Both the position numbers and the translations under genes were made by a program. Below are positions 1 to 4,987 of a stretch of 6,571 nt of DNA, piece after piece. Source of the DNA: Burkholderiaceae bacterium (GTDB lineage Bacteria > Pseudomonadota > Gammaproteobacteria > Burkholderiales > Burkholderiaceae); the NCBI GenBank assembly GCA_023253905.1, contig JALREG010000421.1:1-6571 (forward strand), in the 5' to 3' direction. The notes under the pieces are model-generated. The model was not told where the DNA came from. It saw only the letters and a list, made by a program, of their open reading frames with translations, and ran no database searches. Within the stretch, counting starts at the first letter, position 1; each line of letters begins with the position of its first letter.

Positions 1-563
1 TCTTCGTGGGCCGCTTCGCAGACGCGGCGCACATCAGCTTCGGACACCAGCTGACCGCTGGGGTTATGTGGGCTGGTGAGAAAGGCGATCTTCGGCCGAC
101 TGGCCAAGGCTTCGAGATAGTGGTCCATCTCCAGGTTGAAGTCTTTTCCCATGGGGACGTAGACTGGCTTTCGGTTCTCCATGGTGGCAAAAATGCGATA
201 GAGCGGAAAGCAAGGTGCATGCATCAGCACCGGCTCGCCCGGGCCGGCATAAGCGCGGATGACCAGCGCGATGACCTCAGTTTCGCCAGAGCCACAGACC
301 ACGCCCTCCGGCGTGACCCCATAGCGACGCGCAATGGCCTCGCGTAGCTGACGCGAAGTCCATTCCGGGTAGATCGACATACGGTCCAGCACCTGCTCGA
401 CCGCACGGCGGGCAAGCGGCGAGGTGCCATGGGGATTTTCGGCTGAGCCCAGCTTGGAGATTTGATCGGCGGGAATGCCAAAGGTGTCGACCAGGTGGTC
501 GGCGGGTAGTCCGGGGACATAGACTTCACCGTCAACCAGGGCGGATACGCTGGGGGAAATCAT
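1..563 (-). CDS. HisC-like class I/II aminotransferase, N-terminal 187 residues (3' end beyond window)
   Basis: This is a PLP-dependent fold-type I aminotransferase resembling histidinol-phosphate aminotransferase, which transfers an amino group to or from a 2-oxo acid in the cytoplasm. The frame is open from ATG at 563 to the window edge. Visible family motifs are the N-terminal YVPGLP (15-20), the substrate-arm motif KLGSAENPHGTSP (37-49, compare LxxNENPxGPSP in HisC), the phosphate-cup motif GSGETEVI (91-98), APCFPLYRI (116-124) and SPHNPSG (164-170), whose N167 should contact PLP. The Schiff-base lysine would lie beyond the window, so its absence does not indicate a broken gene. GGAG sits 6 nt upstream of the ATG. 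The gene diverges from a MocR regulator, a common arrangement in which the regulator controls its neighbour. No other his gene is visible, so a role in the local catabolic cluster is more likely than histidine synthesis; the true substrate is unknown. Confidence 0.88.
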   Translation of the reverse strand, partial: MISPSVSALVDGEVYVPGLPADHLVDTFGIPADQISKLGSAENPHGTSPLARRAVEQVLDRMSIYPEWTSRQLREAIARRYGVTPEGVVCGSGETEVIALVIRAYAGPGEPVLMHAPCFPLYRIFATMENRKPVYVPMGKDFNLEMDHYLEALASRPKIAFLTSPHNPSGQLVSEADVRRVCEAAHE

Positions 564-565
564 GA

Positions 566-573
566 GGAGCTCC
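566..573 (-). promoter_or_regulatory. Shine-Dalgarno of the HisC-like aminotransferase
   Basis: GGAG (573-570 on the minus strand) lies 6 nt before the ATG at 563 and supports that start. It is half of the 8-bp palindrome GGAGCTCC at 566-573. Confidence 0.6.
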
Positions 574-590
574 AACTGTGCTAGTTCGGA

Positions 591-614
591 TGCGATTCTG
601 TGACATGAATCGCA
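591..614. promoter_or_regulatory. Candidate operator: perfect inverted repeat TGCGATTC-8 bp-GAATCGCA
   Basis: Arms at 591-598 and 607-614 are perfect reverse complements separated by 8 bp. The element covers the -10 hexamer and most of the spacer of the HisC-like promoter, so a dimer bound here should block that promoter. MocR regulators often bind direct repeats as well as inverted ones, so the binder could be the adjacent MocR protein or a different factor. The repeat is seen directly; its operator role is inference. Confidence 0.5.
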
Positions 615-623
615 AGGGGTCAA
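595..623 (-). promoter_or_regulatory. Sigma70-like promoter for the HisC-like aminotransferase
   Basis: On the minus strand a -35 TTGACC (623-618; 5 of 6 to consensus) is followed after exactly 17 bp by a -10 CAGAAT (600-595; 4 of 6). Transcription would start near 588, leaving a leader of about 25 nt that includes the Shine-Dalgarno. This is the best promoter match I found in the divergent gap. For the regulator reading the other way I find only weak candidates, such as TTGCTT (668-673) with TAATAT (690-695). The latter would place the transcript start downstream of the proposed ATG, so I do not annotate it. Confidence 0.5.
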
Positions 624-629
624 TCCTGG
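620..629. repeat. Shared 10-mer TCAATCCTGG, copy 1
   Basis: The identical decamer recurs at 4950-4959, in the gap before the FAH gene. Here it overlaps the -35 of the HisC-like promoter. A related inverted copy, CTCAGGGATTG at 660-670, matches CAATCCTGGAG (621-631) at 9 of 11 positions. It is a possible recognition sequence of a common regulator. Confidence 0.35.
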
Positions 630-693
630 AGCGATCGTTGCTAATGAATAATTGATTTACTCAGGGATTGCTTGAGCGCCATTAAAGCGTAAT

Positions 694-2136
694 ATGACAC
701 TTATGGCTCAGCTGCGTACTCCCTCCCTGCAACCCAAATCCGTCGATGCGTCTGTGCGCGAATTCCTGGTCGCCGCCTCCCGCCGCCGCCTGGTGGCGGG
801 AACCCCAAAATATCTCGGATTGGTCCAGGCGCTGGAGAGCGGTGTCAGGCAGGGGGCGTTGGAGTCCGGGGCTCAGCTTCCGCCGCAGCGCGAGCTCGCT
901 GCCCTGTTCGGCACCACCGTCGCGACGGTCACCAAGGCGGTCGCTGAGGCCACGCGGCGTGGCATCGTCACGGCGCGCTCCGGAAGTGGCACCTATGTGG
1001 CCTCGGCGCCGGGCGAAGGCACCGCGGAAAGGTGGGGCGACCTCTCGCTCAATATTCCGCCGGTGGCAGTGTCCGCGGACCTGATGTCAGCTTCGTTTCG
1101 GCGAATGACGCAGCCGGGTGCGCTTTCCCGTCTCGTCGACTACGCGCCAGTGAGCGGCAGCGCGGTGAATCGAAGTGCCGGCGCCACACTGTTTGGCTTA
1201 CGGGGTCTCAGGGCTCAGTCCGAACGGGTGCTGGTCACGCAGGGTGCTCATCATGGGCTCCTCGTTGCATTGATGGCGCTGACCCGACCCGGCGATAGCG
1301 TGGCCTGCGAGCGACTGAATTACAGCGGACTGAGGCGCATCGGCGACCTGCTTCAACTGAAGCTTGTCGGCATCGACTCAGACGCTGACGGCATGGTGGT
1401 GTCGCAGCTTCGATCGCGGCTTCGCGAGGGGCGTATCAAGGCGGTGGTATGCACGCCAAGTAGTCATAATCCCACGTCATCGGTGCTGAGCGAGCGCCGC
1501 CGGGCCGACCTGGCGAGGCTTGCGCGCGGCGCTTCGGTTCCGATCGTTGAAGACGACATCTATGGACTGCTTGCGGCCGACGGTTTGCCGCCGCTTGCGG
1601 CGCTCTGGCCCGAGGGAACCCTCTGCGTCACCAGCCTGTCGAAGTGCGTGGCGCCAGGCTTACGGGTGGGCTACAGCCTCTTGCCGCCAGATCTGGTTTC
1701 TCGCGCGCGCGACGCGCAGCTGTCGCTGGGCTGGACGGAATCGTCATTACAGGCCGCGTTGGCCAGCGATCTCATCCAAACAGGCGGGCTGGCTCTCTGC
1801 GTGGCGCGTCACCAGGCCGAAGCGCGCAAGCGGGTGATGCTTGCCTACAGCTTGCTTCCCGCCAACAGCATCCACACTGCCTCGAATGCAACGTCGTATC
1901 ACCTATGGGTCGGCACGGGGCATTCCAGTGCCGCCGACGTCGGCGTCGAACTCTCCCGTCGCGGCATCCTTGTATCGCCCGCGGCCCATTTTCTGATGGA
2001 TGGTTCAGACGCTCCGCATGCCCTTCGCGTCAGCCTCGGCGGCGCGCCAAATACGGGGGCCCTCGAAGAGCCGCTACGCGAACTCGCGAATTTGCTGCAG
2101 AGTCGACCCCGCAGTCCTTATGGGGCTATTGTTTGA
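694..2136 (+). CDS. MocR/PdxR-type GntR-family transcriptional regulator with aminotransferase-like domain
   Basis: This 480-residue protein joins a GntR winged helix-turn-helix (about 38-104, ending in the wing motif RSGSGTYV, 95-102) to a fold-I aminotransferase-like effector domain (about 118-470), the architecture of GabR, PdxR, TauR and EnuR. PLP-site residues are retained: N259 in SSHNP, D288 and Y290 in EDDIYG, K317 in SLSK (likely Schiff base), R324 in GLRVGY and R445 in ALRVSLG, the usual carboxylate-binding arginine. The family normally binds PLP plus an amino compound and controls adjacent genes. The usual NPTG reads NPTS here (S262). The start may be ATG 694 or ATG 703; neither has a clear Shine-Dalgarno, and both leave about 35 residues before the DNA-binding domain. 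It is divergent from the HisC-like gene and heads a four-gene run. Its effector cannot be deduced; an amino acid that is a substrate of this cluster is the natural guess. Confidence 0.93.
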   Translation: MTLMAQLRTPSLQPKSVDASVREFLVAASRRRLVAGTPKYLGLVQALESGVRQGALESGAQLPPQRELAALFGTTVATVTKAVAEATRRGIVTARSGSGTYVASAPGEGTAERWGDLSLNIPPVAVSADLMSASFRRMTQPGALSRLVDYAPVSGSAVNRSAGATLFGLRGLRAQSERVLVTQGAHHGLLVALMALTRPGDSVACERLNYSGLRRIGDLLQLKLVGIDSDADGMVVSQLRSRLREGRIKAVVCTPSSHNPTSSVLSERRRADLARLARGASVPIVEDDIYGLLAADGLPPLAALWPEGTLCVTSLSKCVAPGLRVGYSLLPPDLVSRARDAQLSLGWTESSLQAALASDLIQTGGLALCVARHQAEARKRVMLAYSLLPANSIHTASNATSYHLWVGTGHSSAADVGVELSRRGILVSPAAHFLMDGSDAPHALRVSLGGAPNTGALEEPLRELANLLQSRPRSPYGAIV

Positions 2137-2196
2137 ACCGCTTCCCATTGCAGACATTCCCGCTTCGTCGTTCACCATTCAGCTGAGTTGCCGCCC

Positions 2197-2898
2197 ATGA
2201 CATCCCTTCCAACCAACCGCCGCACCCGCGTTGCGCTCCTCGTGCCTTCATCCAATACCGTCATGGAAAATGACCTGCATGCAGGTCTACCCAAGGAGCG
2301 CTTCACGGTCCATACCGACCGTATGTTCCTGGTGGAAACCACAAGGACCTGCGAGCTCGCCATGATCGAACAGCACGCGCCTGCGGCCGCGAAAGATCTG
2401 GGCACCCTCAACCCGGATGTGCTGGTCTTTGGCTGCACTTCAGCGGGGTCCTTGTTTGGGCTTGCCTATGACACCCAGGTGTGCAGTTCGCTGGGTGATC
2501 TGGCGGGGTGTCCAACAATCGGTGTCGTTTCATCGGTATCTGAGGCGCTTCAGCGCAGGAAGGCGGCCAAGGTTGCGATCATCACGCCCTATAACGAGGA
2601 CCTCACGCAGTCGGTGGCTGCCGCCGTGGCAACGCATACCGGCGTGGTGTGCGCGCACGGCATGGGGATTACCGACAACGTTGCGCTTGCCGATCCCACG
2701 CCTGAACAAATCGTTGAGTTCGCGCGTGAGCGCCTGCGCGGTCAGTCCTTTGACTGCCTGTTTGCGTCGTGCACTAATTTTCGTGCGGTCGAAGCCTTGC
2801 CGCTTCTTGAGCAGGCATTTGGTGTGCCGGTCGTCACATCGAATTCGAGCGTGCTCGAGGCGATCAAACTGCGCTTCTCCGCTCATTCCGTCAGTTGA
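2197..2898 (+). CDS. Asp/Glu racemase superfamily protein, maleate cis-trans isomerase/EutA/arylmalonate decarboxylase-like
   Basis: This 233-residue cytoplasmic enzyme has the paired active-site cysteines of the Asp/Glu racemase superfamily: C80 in FGCTSAG and C192 in ASCTNFRA. The N-terminal PSSNTVMEND (17-26) and ITPYNED (129-135) match the maleate isomerase branch, where an early Asn and a mid-protein Tyr assist the two cysteines. Members isomerise maleate to fumarate, racemise or decarboxylate substituted malonates, or act in ectoine use (EutA). The SCTN motif followed by PVVTSNSSVLEA (211-222) looks closer to EutA-like proteins than to maleate isomerase, where the second cysteine normally sits in a different sequence; this is from memory and not aligned. 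ATG 2197 is preferred over an in-frame TTG at 2188. No strong Shine-Dalgarno is visible, and the gene follows the regulator by 60 nt, so co-transcription is likely. Its stop overlaps the next start (TGATG). Confidence 0.85.
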   Translation: MTSLPTNRRTRVALLVPSSNTVMENDLHAGLPKERFTVHTDRMFLVETTRTCELAMIEQHAPAAAKDLGTLNPDVLVFGCTSAGSLFGLAYDTQVCSSLGDLAGCPTIGVVSSVSEALQRRKAAKVAIITPYNEDLTQSVAAAVATHTGVVCAHGMGITDNVALADPTPEQIVEFARERLRGQSFDCLFASCTNFRAVEALPLLEQAFGVPVVTSNSSVLEAIKLRFSAHSVS

Positions 2899-3551
2899 TG
2901 AAGGTCATTGCTGTTTCCGTTGGTGTTCCGGCACCCCTCAACACCGCGCGCGGGCAGGTCTTATCATCAATCACCAAGCGACCGGTCACCGAGCGGGTGA
3001 GGGTGTCATTTAGCGGTCTGACAGGCGATCAGCAGGCTGATTCTTCGGTGCACGGCGGGGTGAATAAGGCGATCTGTCTGATGCCTTCGGAACACTACCC
3101 TCGCTGGTCCGAGTTTCTGAATGGAGCGTCGCTCCCAACCGCGTTCTTTGGCGAAAACATTACTACCGCAGGCGTATCCGAGCGAAGCCTTTTTATTGGT
3201 GATGTTCTTGAGGTGGGTACAGCGCGCCTGATGGTTCGATCGCCGCGACTTCCTTGCTACAAGTTTGTCGCGCAGGCCGGTCGGAACGATGCTGCCCGAT
3301 TCATGCTGAATGAAGCGATGACCGGGTTATACCTGTCAGTGGAGGAGGAGGGCGAACTGGGTGCGGGCGATACGATCCGCGTTGTAGTGCCTCATCCGGA
3401 TCGCGTATCCATTGCCGATTATGTGGATGCGATGATGCAGAAGCTTCCCGGCGATCGGGTTGAGATAATTCTTCGCAACAATGCGTTGCCCGATGATCGA
3501 AAACAACTGCTGGTTCGGCGGATCGAGGCCCGTTACGACGGTAGCGTGTAG
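2898..3551 (+). CDS. MOSC domain protein, YiiM-like
   Basis: This 217-residue protein has a MOSC beta-barrel followed by a C-terminal three-helix (3-alpha) domain, the architecture and approximate length of E. coli YiiM. Visible signatures are GDQQADSSVHGG (43-54), FGENITTAG (84-92), IGDVLEVG (100-107) and PRLPCYK (116-122), in which C120 is the conserved cysteine expected to bind the molybdenum cofactor. The 3-alpha segment begins around VSIADYVDAM (170-179). YiiM and YcbX proteins take part in molybdenum-dependent reduction of N-hydroxylated compounds such as 6-hydroxylaminopurine. The ATG overlaps the isomerase stop by one base (TGATG) with no Shine-Dalgarno, indicating translational coupling. 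A MOSC protein embedded in an amino-compound catabolic operon is uncommon; whether it acts on the pathway substrate or on a toxic by-product is not known. Confidence 0.9.
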   Translation: MKVIAVSVGVPAPLNTARGQVLSSITKRPVTERVRVSFSGLTGDQQADSSVHGGVNKAICLMPSEHYPRWSEFLNGASLPTAFFGENITTAGVSERSLFIGDVLEVGTARLMVRSPRLPCYKFVAQAGRNDAARFMLNEAMTGLYLSVEEEGELGAGDTIRVVVPHPDRVSIADYVDAMMQKLPGDRVEIILRNNALPDDRKQLLVRRIEARYDGSV

Positions 3552-3588
3552 CGGGCATGCCTGAGTGTTCCGCCCCCCTGACTTAGAC

Positions 3589-3593
3589 GGAGG
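3589..3593 (+). promoter_or_regulatory. Shine-Dalgarno GGAGG of the RidA-family gene
   Basis: A strong GGAGG lies 7 nt before ATG 3601. It fixes that start over an in-frame GTG at 3565, which would place this site inside the coding sequence. It is the strongest ribosome binding site in the plus-strand run. Confidence 0.75.
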
Positions 3594-3600
3594 TTCTCGC

Positions 3601-3981
3601 ATGCGGTCTGTCAATCCCACCACCATTCCCGCACCCAATGGCACCTACAGCCACGGCGTGTTGCTTCATCGTCCGGAAAATCTCCTGTTCATTTCAGGGC
3701 AGGTGGCGATCGACCAGGCTGGCGGCATTCCCGATTCGCTCGAGGCGCAGGCCGAACTGGTCTGGAATAACCTCCATGCCATTCTGAAGGAAGCGGACAT
3801 GAGCATGGCCAACGTCGTGAAGCTCATGTCTTTTCTGACGCGAGCCGATGACTTCGCCGCCTTTGCCCGCATTCGCGCCCGCCATCTGGGTGCGCATCGC
3901 CCAGCCTCAACGCTGCTGGTCGTGTCAGCGCTTGCACATCCGAAGTTCCTCGTTGAGGTCGAGGCCATCGCCGTTCGCTAG
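3601..3981 (+). CDS. RidA (YjgF/YER057c/UK114) family protein without the canonical catalytic arginine
   Basis: This 126-residue protein has the normal length and fold of the Rid family, which forms trimers with active sites between subunits. RidA itself hydrolyses reactive enamines and imines released by PLP enzymes. Family landmarks are present: Y16 in NGTYSHG, S32 in ISGQVAID, E119 and E121 in VEVEAIAV. Aligning PAST (101-104) with PARS of E. coli RidA, the substrate-carboxylate arginine R105 is replaced by S103; the sequence RPASTLLVVSALAHP is typical of the divergent Rid subfamilies that lack deaminase activity. It follows the MOSC gene by 49 nt and closes the plus-strand run. Its company of PLP enzymes suggests handling of an unstable amino or imino intermediate, but deaminase activity on simple 2-iminoacids should not be assumed. 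Belonging to the family is certain; the substrate is unknown. Confidence 0.92.
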   Translation: MRSVNPTTIPAPNGTYSHGVLLHRPENLLFISGQVAIDQAGGIPDSLEAQAELVWNNLHAILKEADMSMANVVKLMSFLTRADDFAAFARIRARHLGAHRPASTLLVVSALAHPKFLVEVEAIAVR

Positions 3982-4046
3982 GAGCGCGCCTCTGCGCCCC
4001 ACCGCAACAGACCTGACCACGAGGCGCGTCGGACGCGAACTGCCCG
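3982..4046. other. Convergent gap with a GC-rich inverted repeat; possible weak terminator
   Basis: The RidA-family and FAH genes end 65 nt apart and face each other. CGCGCCTC (3985-3992) is complementary to GAGGCGCG (4021-4028), an 8-bp stem with a 28-nt loop. A second small hairpin CGCGT-CGG-ACGCG spans 4025-4037 and competes with it. Neither is followed by a T tract on either strand, so intrinsic termination is doubtful. Confidence 0.25.
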
Positions 4047-4922
4047 CTATTGCGCGTATTGATCGGCCACCCGCATCCGGAATTCACCGACCTTCTCGAT
4101 CCGGGCGAAGATCGTGTCCCCAGGCTTCACCGGGCCCACGCCATCTGGCGTACCCGTCAGAATCACATCTCCCGGGTGCAGTGTGTACCACGCTGAGGCG
4201 TATTCAATAAGCTTGGGCACGTCGTAAACCAATAGGCGGGTGTTGGAACGCTGGCGAATTTCGTCGTTCACCGAGAGTTCCAGGCCCAAATTACCAGGGT
4301 CGCCGAGTTCGTCGGCGGTGACCAGCCACGGGCCCAGCACCGCGTAGGTGTCGGGGGATTTGCGAAAGCTGCGGTCTTCGGGGCCGCGAACCGTCATGTC
4401 GAGTCCAATGGCGTAACCGGCGATATGGCTGAGCGCGTCTTCGCGTTTCACCGAGCGCGCGGTTTTCCCAATCACCAGCGCCAATTCAACCTCATGATCG
4501 TTGCGGCGGTTGGGGTGTCGCAGTTGAATCTCGGCGCCGCAGCCGACCAGCGCACTATTGGCCTTCAGAAACAGGCCCCAGTCACCAATGAAACTGGTGG
4601 GCCGACCGCCAATGCCCTGCTGCAGGTCCTTATCCTTGTGTGACTCGTCGATGTGCGCCTGATAGTTGATCGGTGCATTGACGATCTTCCCTGGGTTGGC
4701 AACCGGAGACTCCAGCCTGACCGACGCGAGCGCGACGCGCTGCGCGTTGGGCAGCAACTGGTTGATGCGGGCGCGCACTGCGGTGAGGTGGGCAATCAGG
4801 AGGTCGTGTCCTGGAAATGGGTAGCTTTGGGACGGGAGCACGGACAAAGCGTCGGTGACATCGGCAATCTGATCACCTTCCACTACGCCCAGTCGGTTGG
4901 GTTCGAATCGGCAGATACGCAT
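4047..4922 (-). CDS. Fumarylacetoacetate hydrolase (FAH) family protein
   Basis: This 291-residue protein has a short N-terminal domain (1-70) and the FAH catalytic barrel (about 75-285). Members are metal-dependent hydrolases, hydratases, isomerases or decarboxylases of 2-oxo or 2,4-dioxo acids, working late in catabolic pathways. The metal ligands are visible as E144 and E146 in HEVELALVIG and D175 in IGLDMT. Other landmarks are INYQAHIDES (85-94), holding the usual catalytic His/Glu region, RGPEDRSFRKS (179-189) and LTGTPDGVGP (255-264). The subfamily with FLKANSALVG (118-127) and the RSFRKS loop is widespread in proteobacteria, usually without an assigned substrate. The start at ATG 4922 has AAGGA 6 nt upstream. 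It is the last gene of the minus-strand run, 58 nt after the DSD1-type gene, and that gap holds a candidate promoter and palindrome. Likely substrate: the oxo acid formed by the upstream PLP enzymes, by inference only. Confidence 0.9.
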   Translation of the reverse strand: MRICRFEPNRLGVVEGDQIADVTDALSVLPSQSYPFPGHDLLIAHLTAVRARINQLLPNAQRVALASVRLESPVANPGKIVNAPINYQAHIDESHKDKDLQQGIGGRPTSFIGDWGLFLKANSALVGCGAEIQLRHPNRRNDHEVELALVIGKTARSVKREDALSHIAGYAIGLDMTVRGPEDRSFRKSPDTYAVLGPWLVTADELGDPGNLGLELSVNDEIRQRSNTRLLVYDVPKLIEYASAWYTLHPGDVILTGTPDGVGPVKPGDTIFARIEKVGEFRMRVADQYAQ

Positions 4923-4928
4923 GAGGAG

Positions 4929-4933
4929 TCCTT
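4929..4933 (-). promoter_or_regulatory. Shine-Dalgarno AAGGA of the FAH gene
   Basis: AAGGA (4933-4929 on the minus strand) lies 6 nt before the ATG at 4922 and supports this start. Confidence 0.65.
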
Positions 4934-4938
4934 GGGTC

Positions 4939-4956
4939 GGGTTGATCGATCAATCC
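4939..4956. promoter_or_regulatory. Candidate operator: 18-bp palindrome with perfect core TTGATCGATCAA
   Basis: The 12-bp core at 4942-4953 is a perfect palindrome. Adding three bases on each side (GGG and TCC) gives 18 bp with a single mismatched pair (4941/4954). It sits in the leader of the FAH gene, immediately downstream of a candidate -10, where bound protein could block initiation. It overlaps the shared decamer TCAATCCTGG. The palindrome is seen; its operator role is inference. Confidence 0.4.
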
Positions 4957-4959
4957 TGG
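4950..4959. repeat. Shared 10-mer TCAATCCTGG, copy 2
   Basis: Identical to 620-629 in the divergent MocR/HisC-like gap, and in the same orientation relative to the minus-strand genes that follow (reads CCAGGATTGA toward each of them). Here it overlaps the right arm of the 18-bp palindrome. Confidence 0.35.
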
Positions 4960-4987
4960 TATAGCGGCTTCGACAATCTGCTACCAA
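4958..4987 (-). promoter_or_regulatory. Possible internal promoter for the FAH gene
   Basis: On the minus strand TTGGTA (4987-4982) and TATACC (4963-4958) are separated by 18 bp; each matches 4 of 6 consensus bases. The -35 lies over the last codons of the DSD1-type gene. The match is weak and gains support only from the palindrome just downstream. Confidence 0.25.

Noticed and set aside
6..347. 113-codon plus-strand open frame at the left edge, with a 103-codon minus-strand frame at 224-535
   Set aside because: Both are shadows of the HisC-like aminotransferase, which runs uninterrupted on the minus strand with several family motifs.
1..563. HisC-like gene as a truncated pseudogene, since the cofactor lysine is missing
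   Set aside because: The frame is still open at the window edge and the lysine is expected further downstream; there is no internal stop or frameshift.
1644..2186. 180-codon open frame on the plus strand inside the MocR gene
   Set aside because: Arginine-rich shadow frame of a GC-rich gene with no recognisable motif, lying across the well-supported aminotransferase domain.
2137..2196. Promoter or terminator between the regulator and the isomerase gene
   Set aside because: TTGCAG at 2148-2153 has no acceptable -10 at 16-18 bp, and no stem followed by a T tract is visible, so read-through is the simpler view.
2417..3013. 198-codon plus-strand open frame across the isomerase/MOSC junction
   Set aside because: It overlaps two confident coding regions in another frame, and its arginine- and serine-rich composition is typical of a shadow frame.
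3565..3600. Upstream GTG start giving the RidA-family protein 12 more residues
   Set aside because: The strong GGAGG at 3589-3593 lies inside that extension and is ideally spaced for ATG 3601, and Rid proteins start close to the NPTTIPAPNGTYSHG segment.
694..4922. Identification as an ectoine/hydroxyectoine degradation cluster because of the MocR and EutA-like genes
   Set aside because: No ectoine hydrolase, deacetylase, threonine-dehydratase-like EutB or cyclodeaminase-like EutC is present, and the DSD1, FAH and MOSC genes are not part of the known set.
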